Shown in pieces: positions 1 through 10,366 of a stretch of 45,581 nucleotides of DNA. Both the position numbers and the translations under genes were made by a program. The stretch is from contig CAZCRT010000026.1 of NCBI GenBank assembly GCA_964501185.1, positions 1 to 45,581 of the forward strand, read 5' to 3'. Numbering within the stretch: position 1 is the stretch's first letter; every line of letters starts with the position of its first letter. Under the pieces are notes generated by a model. That model saw only the letters and a program-made list of their open reading frames with translations, did no database searches and was not told the DNA's origin. The stretch comes from BS150m-G50 sp964501185 [NCBI: uncultured Bacteroidia bacterium]. GTDB taxonomy: Bacteria > CAIWAD01 > BS150m-G50.

Positions 1-20
1 TTGTTGAGCAATAACTGAAG

Positions 21-71
21 CGACCAGAGAGATACTGCATAATATGTTCTCAGTATATCCATCTCTGGTCG
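21..71. repeat. Long two-part hairpin
   Basis: Arms CGACCAGAGA (21-30) and TCTCTGGTCG (62-71) pair perfectly over 10 bp. After a small bulge, ATACTG (32-37) pairs with CAGTAT (51-56), leaving a 13-nt loop. There is no T-tract on either side, so it does not look like a simple intrinsic terminator. It may be the 3' structure of a transcript beginning outside the window, or a repeat element. Confidence 0.5.
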
Positions 72-300
72 AAGCTATTGGCCGATGCGTCTATCAGTTT
101 TTATAAAGCTCATTAATTTTGAGCATTGGTGTAATTGCAGAAACTTTTATTCGTCTTACACTTGGGTGCAAGAGTATTTCTGAGTGAAATTAGGAATTCA
201 GACGATGAGATGCAACTGAAGCATTGAATGCGAGAGGTGGTATGAGGAAAATGGAACAATAGAAACTGGCCACAGAATGCACAGAGGATAGAAGCAAATC
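72..300. other. Intergenic region with no supported gene
   Basis: The spacer downstream of argF is AT-rich. The only long open frame (minus strand, about 198-425) runs across the argF terminator and has no homology that I recognise. I see nothing else. Confidence 0.5.
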
Positions 301-327
301 AAAAAAAGGGCAGCTCCATCGCTGCCC
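301..327 (-). terminator. Rho-independent terminator after argF
   Basis: Read on the minus strand, GGGCAGC - GATGGA - GCTGCCC forms a perfect 7-bp GC-rich stem with a 6-nt loop. It is followed directly by a run of seven T. It lies about 110 nt past the argF stop codon and ends the argF transcript. Confidence 0.85.
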
Positions 328-439
328 CTGTAAAAAAGGATTATCCAGGTGTGATTCGAAACCTCATTGCATCTCGATAAATCGTGATACAGAAGGCGAT
401 TGAACCCGATAGGCGGTTCATACATAGCAGATTCGAAGT

Positions 440-1351
440 CTACCCCAGCAGCCTGATCATGATCGCTTTCTGACCATGCAGCCTGTTCTCAGCCTGGTCG
501 AAGACAACCGAATTGGGTCCATCCATGACCGGGTCGGTGATTTCCCGCCCCCGTTCCGCCGGCAGACAGTGCATGATCAGGTGATCAGGTTTAGCGTTTG
601 CGACAAGTTCCTCATTCAGCTGGAACTTCTGCAGCAGGTTGATCTTTTCGTCAATCTTATCTTTGTCACCCATGCTGGCCCAGACATCAGCGTAGAGTAC
701 ATCAGCGTCGCGGGCAGCTTCCAACGGGTCATCGGTAACCACAATTTCCGAAAACCTGGCAGCCTGTGCTTTTTTCAGGATTTCTTCGTCCGGACGGGTG
801 GTGGCATGGGTGGCAATACAGAGTTGCATCGGAATCAGGGCAGCCATGTTCAGCAGGGAATTGGTTATATTGTTGCCATCCCCGAAGTAGGATATCTTCA
901 GGTTATCGTAGTCCGGTTTATGTTCATAGATAGTAAAGAGATCACTGAAAATCTGACAGGGATGGGTCAGATCAGTCAGCATATTGATTATCGGAACTGT
1001 GGCGTGCTGCGCCAGTTGCTGCACGTCAGCATGTGAGAAGGTGCGGATAAAGATCCCGTCGACATAACGGGACATCACTTTGGCCACATCGTAAATCGAT
1101 TCGCGCTTGCCCAGCTGGATTTCACTGTCAGTGATATAGATGGTATTGCCACCAAGCTGATCGACACCAACCTCAAAGCTGATGCGGGTGCGCAGGGAGG
1201 GTTTATGGAATATGAGGGCAATTGTCTTACCATCAAGCGGACGGGGGCAATTACCTTCTTTAGTCTGCTGCTTTACTGATGCAGCCAGTTCAAGGGATTC
1301 CCTGATTTCTGCAGCTGTGAAGTCGGTTACTTCCAGAAAGTCTCTTTTCAT
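440..1351 (-). CDS. argF: Ornithine carbamoyltransferase
   Basis: Transfers the carbamoyl group from carbamoyl phosphate to ornithine, giving citrulline (arginine biosynthesis, cytoplasm). The 303 residues match the usual family length. Visible motifs are the carbamoyl-phosphate loop SLRTR (residues about 54-58, the STRTR site with the common T-to-L variant), HPCQIFSDL in the middle, DVWASMG, and the ornithine-side HCLPAERG near the C terminus. SMG plus HCLP favours ornithine over aspartate carbamoyltransferase; an acetylornithine-specific relative cannot be excluded by eye. An AGAGG ribosome site precedes the ATG. The gene is flanked by terminators on both sides (1417-1449 and 301-327), so it is probably monocistronic. 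No other arginine gene lies nearby. Confidence 0.93.
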   Translation of the reverse strand: MKRDFLEVTDFTAAEIRESLELAASVKQQTKEGNCPRPLDGKTIALIFHKPSLRTRISFEVGVDQLGGNTIYITDSEIQLGKRESIYDVAKVMSRYVDGIFIRTFSHADVQQLAQHATVPIINMLTDLTHPCQIFSDLFTIYEHKPDYDNLKISYFGDGNNITNSLLNMAALIPMQLCIATHATTRPDEEILKKAQAARFSEIVVTDDPLEAARDADVLYADVWASMGDKDKIDEKINLLQKFQLNEELVANAKPDHLIMHCLPAERGREITDPVMDGPNSVVFDQAENRLHGQKAIMIRLLG

Positions 1352-1416
1352 CTCTATTCCTCTCTGTCAATGTTTCAATGCAAACAAATAGTTGTCCTGC
1401 TGTCCATTTATGATTC

Positions 1417-1449
1417 AAAAAAAACCGCCCGGAAACAACATGAGCGGTT
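1417..1449 (-). terminator. Rho-independent terminator after rpoN
   Basis: On the minus strand, AACCGC and GCGGTT pair around a 15-nt loop. The stem is followed by a run of about eight T (plus-strand A-run at 1417-1424). It lies 37 nt past the rpoN stop and closes the long kds-lpt-rpoN operon before argF. Confidence 0.75.
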
Positions 1450-1485
1450 CAAAACAACACAAAGGTCGATTATTCTCAAATATCG

Positions 1486-2898
1486 CTAGATCTCCCGGCG
1501 CAGTTTCTTAATCGGAATACTCATCTGCTCCCGATACTTCTGTACGGTTCGGCGGGCTACTTTGAAACCCTTCTCCATCAACTGGTCTACCAGTTTCTGA
1601 TCGGAAAGCGGTTTCTGTTTATCCTCAACCTCAATCAGCCGCTTCAGCTCTGTCTTGATCACCTTGGTTGAAATACTCTCGCCGGAATTAGTGGTCACCT
1701 TTTCACTGAAGAAGTACTTGAGTTCAAAAACGCCCCACTCCGTCTGTACATACTTGCCATTGGTTACACGGGAGATAACCGAGATATCCATTTCAATATC
1801 TTCGGCAATATCGCGCAGAATCATCGGTTTGAGAAAGTCCTTCCCCTCCATGAAGAAATCGCGCTGCCGCTGGACGATAGCGCGCATAACCCGCAACATC
1901 GTCTCCCGCCGCTGTTGAATCGCATTGAGAAACCAGTTGGCGGATTCCAGCTTACGCTGCACAAAGTCGCGCACCTGGCGGTCCATCTTCTTGCGCTGCC
2001 GGGCCAGATCAAGATAATAACGGCTGATCCGCAGGCTGGGCATATCACCCTCATTCAGGGTCACGATGAAATCACCGTCAACATGTTCCACTATCAGGTC
2101 TGGAACTACATAGTTGTGTTTTTCATTGGCAATTGCTCCTTCACCCGGTCTTGGATTCAACCGGGAGATATCCTGGAAAATCGTACGGATTTCATCCAGA
2201 TCTACCGACAGGGAGCGTGCCAGCACTTCAAAGTTCTTATTTATCAGATCGTCAAAATGCTCTTCCAATACCTCTATCAACAACGGGTGCAAACTGTCGT
2301 TTCCCCGGGCCTGAACCAGAAGGCATTCACGCAGACTACGGGCAGCGATACCTGGCGGATCATACTCCTGAATCTTTGCCAGCACTGATTCCAGCTGCTC
2401 TTCCTCCATCCGCAACCTTGCGGCCAGCAGATCCAGTTCGCAGCTGAGAAAACCACGCTGATCGAGGTTACCGATGATCTCTACACCGGCAACCCTGTCC
2501 TGGTAATCAAGGCTGCTGTCGGTTTCCAATTGCTGAATCAGGTGTTCCTGCAGGGTTTGAATCGAGGGGCGGGGGATTTCGGCGTATTCGGTAGAACTGT
2601 CACGCTGTGAAGTATGACGGGGCATTTCATAGTTATCGCTGTCACCCAGCTGTTCCCAGTCTACCTCCTTGTCATCATCTACCTGATCCTCGATCTTCTC
2701 CTCATCATCCTTGTCCTCAAGCATATCTTCGAGGTTCAGTTCACCCTCTTCCATTTCGAGGACCGGATTCTCTTCCAGTTCCATCTTAACACGGGCTTCC
2801 AGCAGCATCATCGGAATCTGGAGTAACTCGGAACGCAATATCTGTTGCGGCGTCTGGGTCAGTTCCTGCCGGATGACAATGTTTTGGCGCAGTTGCAT
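1486..2898 (-). CDS. rpoN: RNA polymerase sigma-54 factor
   Basis: Sigma-54 recognises -24/-12 promoters and needs AAA+ activators to open them. The 470 residues show the three classical parts. An N-terminal Gln/Leu-rich region I (RQELTQTPQQILRSELLQIP) is followed by a strongly acidic linker (residues about 45-85, rich in D/E). The core-binding and DNA-binding C terminus ends in the RpoN box ARRTVQKYRE (canonical ARRTVAKYRE). The gene starts 8 nt after lptB stops, the same lptB-rpoN junction found in many proteobacteria. The usual downstream hpf and ptsN genes are absent, and a terminator and argF follow instead. Its likely partner activator is the NtrC-type protein at 12595-13968. Confidence 0.96.
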   Translation of the reverse strand: MQLRQNIVIRQELTQTPQQILRSELLQIPMMLLEARVKMELEENPVLEMEEGELNLEDMLEDKDDEEKIEDQVDDDKEVDWEQLGDSDNYEMPRHTSQRDSSTEYAEIPRPSIQTLQEHLIQQLETDSSLDYQDRVAGVEIIGNLDQRGFLSCELDLLAARLRMEEEQLESVLAKIQEYDPPGIAARSLRECLLVQARGNDSLHPLLIEVLEEHFDDLINKNFEVLARSLSVDLDEIRTIFQDISRLNPRPGEGAIANEKHNYVVPDLIVEHVDGDFIVTLNEGDMPSLRISRYYLDLARQRKKMDRQVRDFVQRKLESANWFLNAIQQRRETMLRVMRAIVQRQRDFFMEGKDFLKPMILRDIAEDIEMDISVISRVTNGKYVQTEWGVFELKYFFSEKVTTNSGESISTKVIKTELKRLIEVEDKQKPLSDQKLVDQLMEKGFKVARRTVQKYREQMSIPIKKLRREI

Positions 2899-2906
2899 TA
2901 ATATCC

Positions 2907-3632
2907 CTATTCGAGCTTGAATTTATCACCGAGGTAGAGCTGTCGGGCCTGCTCGCTCTCTGACAATTCCCGGGAGGTTCCACTGATAAGGACCTTCCCT
3001 TCGTACAATAAATAAGATCTGTCCGTGATGGACAAGGTTTCCCTGACATTATGATCGGTAATCAGGACCCCTATCTTGCGTTTTTTCAGTTGACGGATGA
3101 TATTCTGGATATCAATGACTGCTATCGGATCCACACCGGCAAATGGTTCATCCAGCAGAATGAAGCGTGGTCGCGTTACCAGAGCTCTGGTAATCTCCAC
3201 CCGGCGCCGTTCACCACCTGAGAGCGTCATCGCCTGGCTTTTACGCAGATGTTCAATGCTGAGTTCGTTCAGCAACTCCTCCAGCCGTTCACGCCGCTCC
3301 TGCCGACTCAGTTTCAGTGTTTCCAGTATGGCCATGATATTCTGCTCAACAGTCATTCGCCGGAATATCGACGGTTCCTGGCTCAGGTATCCTATTCCCA
3401 GACGGGCGCGGCGAAACATCGGCAGACGGGTGATATCTTCACCATCTATCTGTACATGTCCGGAATCAGGGCGGATCATACCGGTTACCATGTAAAAGCT
3501 GGTGGTTTTCCCGGCACCATTGGGCCCCAGCAAACCGATAACTTCTTCAGTGTTCACTTCCAGACAGACCTTATCGACGACCCGGCGTTTACCATAGGTC
3601 TTTACCAGATCAATCGCTTTCAGGTTCGCCAT
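2907..3632 (-). CDS. lptB: LPS export ABC transporter ATPase LptB
   Basis: This cytoplasmic ATPase powers extraction of LPS from the inner membrane through LptF/LptG. It has Walker A GPNGAGKTT (residues about 34-42), signature LSGGERRRVEI, Walker B FILLDEPFAGVDP and the H-loop ITDHN. I place the start at the ATG at 3632 (MANLKAIDL, 241 aa). It has an AGGAG ribosome site 7 nt upstream, and the longer frame from 3647 adds only five residues. The gene overlaps the end of lptA by 23 nt, so the two are translationally coupled. The membrane partners LptF and LptG are not in the window. Confidence 0.95.
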   Translation of the reverse strand: MANLKAIDLVKTYGKRRVVDKVCLEVNTEEVIGLLGPNGAGKTTSFYMVTGMIRPDSGHVQIDGEDITRLPMFRRARLGIGYLSQEPSIFRRMTVEQNIMAILETLKLSRQERRERLEELLNELSIEHLRKSQAMTLSGGERRRVEITRALVTRPRFILLDEPFAGVDPIAVIDIQNIIRQLKKRKIGVLITDHNVRETLSITDRSYLLYEGKVLISGTSRELSESEQARQLYLGDKFKLE

Positions 3633-4725
3633 CGTCGCTCTCCTCATTCATTGTCATTTCATGTCGCAAAGGCAGATAACGTCCGCGGGATCCACCTTCC
3701 ACCTCTATGCGACTGATCGCAGTAGAATCCATCTCCAGAATAATCAGGTCACCGGCTGTCAGATTGAGACCCGGTCGATCCTGCTCATCAGTGGAATAGT
3801 ATACACTGTTGGCCTTCCCTGCCGCCTCCATCCGGCGCAGATCGCCCTCTTCAAAAAAGAATCGCAGTGTATCACCACTGAAACTGTTTATCAGGATCGC
3901 ATCGATGGAATCAGCCGGGACCTCAGCGCGCCCATTACCAAAGACTTCCACCTCCCGCAACAGTTCACCTGCTATAGTCAGGTTCATCAGTTCACCACTT
4001 ATCTCGCGGCTTTCATGCAGCAGAACCGGTGTCCCTTTCATCAATCCCTGTTCGGTTGAGTCACTGTAAAAGAATGTATCACAGGTGGCTTCTGTCTGTT
4101 TCAGGCTGATATGCACATCACCCGCGGCGAGCTGCAGGTGCTCGAAACGGCGCATTTCCATATAGCGCCCAATCACTTTGACATTGCCATGTTCATCGTG
4201 CCTTGCTCTCAATAACGGCTGACTGTGTGACCAGGCGATCCCGCTTCCGTGATCATAATCAATACGATCGGCAGTCAGGAGCACCTGCTGCTCCCTGTCT
4301 TCCAGCATTGCCTCACGCCGCATCTGTAACTGCTCCAGCTCACGATAGTAGATTGCCCGTACGCATTCCCCGTACAGGCTATCCTCCTGCATCTGTACAT
4401 TCCCATATGCTTCCAGCCGTTTAGCCTGTTCATGGTAGGTCATCTCACTGGCATGTAGAATACGGCCATGGTGTGTGACTACGACACTGCCCCGACACTC
4501 CAGGATACCTCGAGCAGCGTCGTGGCGGGCACGGTCACAGCTGATAAGCAGATCACCATAACTGACTTCCACACTGTCGATGAGTTCCCGGATAGGATTA
4601 TCTCCGTAAGTGATATTACGGAGTTTGTCAGCATGCAACAGTTGGAAATAGTCCGGTTCGCTGTCGACGCAGATTGCGATAAGAGGGATCAGCAGCAGGA
4701 TCAGCCCCACGGTCAGCCTACTCAT
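3610..4725 (-). CDS. lptA: LptA/OstA-like LPS transport protein (long form)
   Basis: Periplasmic OstA-fold bridge protein that hands LPS from LptC toward the outer membrane. The start is the ATG at 4725: GGAGG lies 6 nt upstream, and the reading overlaps the lptC stop by 8 nt (ATGAGTAG). Upstream in-frame ATGs have no ribosome site and would run deep into lptC. The 371-residue product begins with a signal peptide (MSRLTVGLILLLIPLIAICV). Repeated OstA-type beta stretches follow (GDLLISCDRARHDAARG.LECRGSVVVTHHGR, then several 'ADRIDYDHGSG' and 'AGDLIILEMDST' units). It is about twice the length of E. coli LptA (about 185 aa). Such long OstA-like proteins occur in Bacteroidota-like lineages. Confidence 0.82.
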   Translation of the reverse strand: MSRLTVGLILLLIPLIAICVDSEPDYFQLLHADKLRNITYGDNPIRELIDSVEVSYGDLLISCDRARHDAARGILECRGSVVVTHHGRILHASEMTYHEQAKRLEAYGNVQMQEDSLYGECVRAIYYRELEQLQMRREAMLEDREQQVLLTADRIDYDHGSGIAWSHSQPLLRARHDEHGNVKVIGRYMEMRRFEHLQLAAGDVHISLKQTEATCDTFFYSDSTEQGLMKGTPVLLHESREISGELMNLTIAGELLREVEVFGNGRAEVPADSIDAILINSFSGDTLRFFFEEGDLRRMEAAGKANSVYYSTDEQDRPGLNLTAGDLIILEMDSTAISRIEVEGGSRGRYLPLRHEMTMNEESDDGEPESD

Positions 4726-5353
4726 CCTCATCCTCCAGCTGTCGATAACTGCGTCCGGTCGGGGTTCCAATTTCCCAATTGGTAAGATTGCGGTTTGAGA
4801 CAAAACCGATGCCGAACAGAGTGTCTGTGGCAGTGGTAAAGCAGACGGGATCTTCGGTAAAGATGCGCTGACGGCGATTATCCCATTGCAGGATGTCTGT
4901 CTCCAGCCGTAACCCATCCTGGCTGGTTACAACGACATTGCCCACTGCACGAATATCACGCTGCTTCTCATCAATACTGCCGGAATCCGCGACAATAGTA
5001 ACATTTTCATTACCGAGGCTGTCCCAGGTAACCATGCTGAAACCGTGTGGCATCACGAAAATACTGCGGTTGACATACTGATCAACACGGGGGGCGGTCA
5101 GCTCACCCTGCAATCCGTAAAGATCGTAGAAACGCATGGTTGTATCGAACAGCTGCTGTGATGGAAGTTCCCAGACAGTAGTATCTGCAACTGTGGAATC
5201 GATCCGACTGCAACCCCATTGCCCACCGGCTGCCAGCAACAGCAGGAACATGACAGCTGTCTGCCAGACAGACCGAAACCTCAGGAAAGCATGATGAACT
5301 CCGGCAGCATAACCTGCTCTCAGGATTGGTAAATTCCGGTTTCTTCGGTTCAT
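4718..5353 (-). CDS. lptC: LptC-like LPS export lipoprotein
   Basis: Probable LptC, the membrane-anchored periplasmic component passing LPS from LptBFG to LptA. About 211 residues. A hydrophobic segment at residues about 33-46 (MFLLLLAAGGQWGC) ends in a possible lipobox cysteine, unlike the plain transmembrane anchor of E. coli LptC. The mature part has the beta-rich LptC/OstA pattern (GSIDEKQRDIRAVGNVVVTSQDG, then LETDILQWDNRRQRIFTEDPV and TLFGIGFVSN). Assignment rests on this pattern and on its position between kdsD and lptA. The ATG at 5353 is preferred over the overlapping GTG one codon upstream. A shorter start nearer the hydrophobic stretch is possible. Confidence 0.78.
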   Translation of the reverse strand: MNRRNRNLPILRAGYAAGVHHAFLRFRSVWQTAVMFLLLLAAGGQWGCSRIDSTVADTTVWELPSQQLFDTTMRFYDLYGLQGELTAPRVDQYVNRSIFVMPHGFSMVTWDSLGNENVTIVADSGSIDEKQRDIRAVGNVVVTSQDGLRLETDILQWDNRRQRIFTEDPVCFTTATDTLFGIGFVSNRNLTNWEIGTPTGRSYRQLEDEDE

Positions 5354-5397
5354 CACTATGCCTGTCCATTTCAGGTAGGTTGCGGGTTTATTGCCTG

Positions 5398-6360
5398 CTA
5401 GAGAATCCCGGTCTGCAGGATATCGTGAATATGAACAATGCTCAAAGGTCGCTTCTGATCATCCACAACTACCAGCTGATTGATCTTGTGTTCCTTCATC
5501 ATCTGCAGCGCGACCGCAGCCAGTGTATTCTCAGTGACTGTTTTGGGAAACGAGTGCGGGAAATCATCAGCCGTACATTTTTCCAGGTCCACCCCTCCCT
5601 CCAGCAACCGGCGCAGATCACCATCCGTTATCAGGTGTTCCACCTGACCCTCGTTGTCCTCAACAATTGCTGCACCAAATCTCCTGGCGGTTATCTCCAT
5701 TATTATCTCTGCCAGTGGTGTCTCCGGCCGTACCAGAGGCAACTCGGCATTCTGACGCATGACATCCTTTACAGTGAAAAGCAGCTTACGGCCCAGAGTA
5801 CCTCCGGGGTGCAGGCGGGCAAAATCATCGCTTGTAAAACGCTTCTGCTTCAGGACGGCAACCGCCAGTGCATCACCGATAACCAGTGCTACGGTAGTGC
5901 TCGATGTGGGTGCGAGATTGTTAGGGCAGGCCTCCTGGCTGACGGAAGCATCCAGTACAACAGTACTTGATCGTGCGAGCTGAGAATCAGCTTCTCCTGT
6001 TATTGCAATAATCGGTATACCCTGTGCGCTCAGGAATGGCAATATAGTCTGCAACTCATCACCGGTGCCGCTTTTGGAGATAAGAATCGCCACATCCCCC
6101 TGCTGTACAAGCCCGAAATCACCATGCGCCCCTTCTACCGGATGTATGAATACTGCCGGAGTGCCGGTTGAAGTCATGGTTGCGGCAATTTTGCGGGCAA
6201 TGGCCCCGGATTTGCCCAACCCGGTTAAGATCACTTTGCCGGTGGCTGAGATTATCAGCTCTGTTGCACGTACAAACTGATCGTCAATACGCTCTTCCAG
6301 TGCTGCCAGTTCGTCCAGCTCCTGTTGCACCGTCAGCTTTATATCCACCAGAATTGACAT
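5398..6360 (-). CDS. kdsD: D-arabinose 5-phosphate isomerase (KdsD/KpsF family)
   Basis: Interconverts ribulose 5-phosphate and arabinose 5-phosphate, the first step toward Kdo. The 320 residues comprise an N-terminal SIS sugar-isomerase domain followed by two CBS domains, the standard length and order. The SIS part (residues about 35-170) has TGLGKSGAIARKIAATMTSTG, HPVEGAHGDFG and SKSGTGDE. The CBS pair (about 205-320) has VKDVMR, LITDGDLRR and the closing VVDDQKRPLSIVHIHDIL. The ATG overlaps the kdsC stop by one base (TGATG), which implies translational coupling. Confidence 0.95.
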   Translation of the reverse strand: MSILVDIKLTVQQELDELAALEERIDDQFVRATELIISATGKVILTGLGKSGAIARKIAATMTSTGTPAVFIHPVEGAHGDFGLVQQGDVAILISKSGTGDELQTILPFLSAQGIPIIAITGEADSQLARSSTVVLDASVSQEACPNNLAPTSSTTVALVIGDALAVAVLKQKRFTSDDFARLHPGGTLGRKLLFTVKDVMRQNAELPLVRPETPLAEIIMEITARRFGAAIVEDNEGQVEHLITDGDLRRLLEGGVDLEKCTADDFPHSFPKTVTENTLAAVALQMMKEHKINQLVVVDDQKRPLSIVHIHDILQTGIL

Positions 6361-6869
6361 CAGATCAACTCCTCGAGGGTCTTATGCCAGAGCCCTCTGG
6401 TTTTCAGAATATACTCCATCAGTTCGCGTACGGCACCCCTGCCACCTGGCACTTCACTTACCCAGGTCGCGGCCTGCAGCACTTCCGGCCGGGCATCAGC
6501 AGGTGCGGCTGGAAAACCGACTGCGTCGAAAATGGGGAGATCAAGCAGGTCATCACCCATGTAGCAGACTTCCTCAGGAGTGATGCCGGTTGACTCGAGA
6601 ATCTTCTCAAGCTCCGGCAGCTTGTCGAAGGCTCCCTGCACCAGAAAATCCAGTTTCAGTTCCGCTGCACGACGTGATACACTGGCGGAAGAACGGCCTG
6701 TGATAATTCCCACCCGCAGGCCGGCGCGACGTGCCAGGGTAATTCCCAGTCCATCCTTAACATTGAACACTTTGTACTCATCTGTCTCACCCAGAATTAT
6801 CTCTCCCGAGGTAAGCACTCCGTCAACATCGAGCAGCACCAGCTTAATATCGTTTGGACTCTGGTTCAT
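6360..6869 (-). CDS. kdsC: Kdo 8-phosphate phosphatase
   Basis: HAD-superfamily phosphatase that removes phosphate from Kdo-8-P, without a cap domain (C0 type). The 169 residues are typical. HAD motif I DVDGVLTSG (with the nucleophile Asp and acid/base Asp) is near residue 14. Motif II is in GIITGRSS, and motif IV is GDDLLDLPI with the Mg-binding aspartates. The ATG at 6869 has GGAG 7 nt upstream. A GTG one codon earlier overlaps the kdsA stop by one base, so the two genes are effectively abutting. Confidence 0.95.
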   Translation of the reverse strand: MNQSPNDIKLVLLDVDGVLTSGEIILGETDEYKVFNVKDGLGITLARRAGLRVGIITGRSSASVSRRAAELKLDFLVQGAFDKLPELEKILESTGITPEEVCYMGDDLLDLPIFDAVGFPAAPADARPEVLQAATWVSEVPGGRGAVRELMEYILKTRGLWHKTLEELI

Positions 6870-6871
6870 CA

Positions 6872-7729
6872 CTATTCTCCAGCAAGTGTGTGAATGGGTT
6901 TGAGAACCTGCAACAGGCCCTCCAGCATATCCAGTGGCAGCATACTGGCCGCATCACAGAGTGCATTTTTGCAATCTGGATGTGTTTCAATGAAGATCAT
7001 ATCTACACCGGCAGCAACCCCGGCCCGTGCCAGCGGAATAATGAACTCCGGTTGCCCACCCTGTGGGTCAGCGGAGGGACGGCCATATATTCTGACAGCG
7101 TGTGTTACATCAAACATGACCGGGTATCCCTGCTTGCGCATCTGTGGCAGTGAACGCATGTCCACTACCAGATTATGATAACCGTGTACTGTACCACGCT
7201 CAGTCAAAATAATCTGTTCGTTGCCGGCAGCGGCAATTTTAGCAGCCACTTTTTCCATATCGGCAGGCGCCAGGAACTGTCCTTTCTTAACATTGACAAC
7301 CTTTCCCGTCGCGGCAACCGCTTCAGCCAGGGAGGTCTGCATGGAAAGATAGGCTGGTATTTGTATCACATCCAGCACTTCTCCACAGGCCTTTGCACTA
7401 GCAGTCTCGTGGATATCGGAGAGTATCGGCACACCAACTTCACGCCGCACTTTTTCCAGTATTCGCAATCCCTCATCTACTCCGGGGCCACGATAGAAAT
7501 CCAGCTGAGACCGGTTATCCTTCAGGTAAGAGGATTTGAAGATAAAGGGTATCTCCAGCCGGTCGGCTATTTTCTTAACAGCAGCCGCTGTTTCCAGCAC
7601 CACCTTTTCACTTTCAATAACGCAGGGGCCTGCCACCAGCACTAACGGAAGTCCTCTGCCTGTTTGTATCACACCGGTGCTGCTATCACCGATCTCCACG
7701 ATGCGTCTGTTACTCTCTGCTCTGTCCAT
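6872..7729 (-). CDS. kdsA: Kdo 8-phosphate synthase (metal-dependent type)
   Basis: Condenses arabinose 5-phosphate with phosphoenolpyruvate to Kdo-8-P. The 285 residues are full length. LVAGPCVIESE carries the Cys that binds the metal in class II (metal-dependent) KdsA enzymes such as that of Aquifex; E. coli-type enzymes have Asn there. The other expected ligands are present: His in FDVTHAV, Glu in IFIETHPD and Asp in ALCDAAS. The substrate loop FKSSYLKDNRS and LTERGTVHGYHNLVVDMR are also clear. It starts 21 nt after pyrG. Confidence 0.96.
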   Translation of the reverse strand: MDRAESNRRIVEIGDSSTGVIQTGRGLPLVLVAGPCVIESEKVVLETAAAVKKIADRLEIPFIFKSSYLKDNRSQLDFYRGPGVDEGLRILEKVRREVGVPILSDIHETASAKACGEVLDVIQIPAYLSMQTSLAEAVAATGKVVNVKKGQFLAPADMEKVAAKIAAAGNEQIILTERGTVHGYHNLVVDMRSLPQMRKQGYPVMFDVTHAVRIYGRPSADPQGGQPEFIIPLARAGVAAGVDMIFIETHPDCKNALCDAASMLPLDMLEGLLQVLKPIHTLAGE

Positions 7730-7750
7730 GAATTCCTTTCACCGCCATTT

Positions 7751-10143
<2,393 letters not shown>

Positions 10144-10308
10144 GAGTCTGTATTTCCTTATGAATGTTCTATGCCACCGGACGCCAGCAGGGGGATCCAG
10201 TATCTGATCGCATCGGTTATTTCTTATAAAAGATGAACCGCAGCGCCCCTTTAAGCAACGCTTCAGCAACAGGTCTTTGATTTGAGAAATAATGTTCGGT
10301 CGGGTACT

Positions 10309-10337
10309 AAATTAGATGTTTTACCGGCGCCAGTCAA
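10309..10337 (-). promoter_or_regulatory. Possible sigma-70 promoter for the kdsB operon
   Basis: On the minus strand, TTGACT (10332-10337) and TAATTT (10309-10314) are separated by exactly 17 nt, about 165 nt upstream of the kdsB start. The -35 is good and the -10 is weak. A very similar TAATTT -10 occurs ahead of the glmS-like operon (45422). No other promoter is obvious in the 223-nt gap. Confidence 0.35.
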
Positions 10338-10366
10338 GGATCGCAGTGCGGGGGTGCTGAGTTTGA

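Noticed and set aside
198-425. 75-codon minus-strand open frame downstream of argF
   Set aside because: It crosses the argF terminator, has no ribosome site and encodes a Cys/Leu-rich product typical of chance frames.
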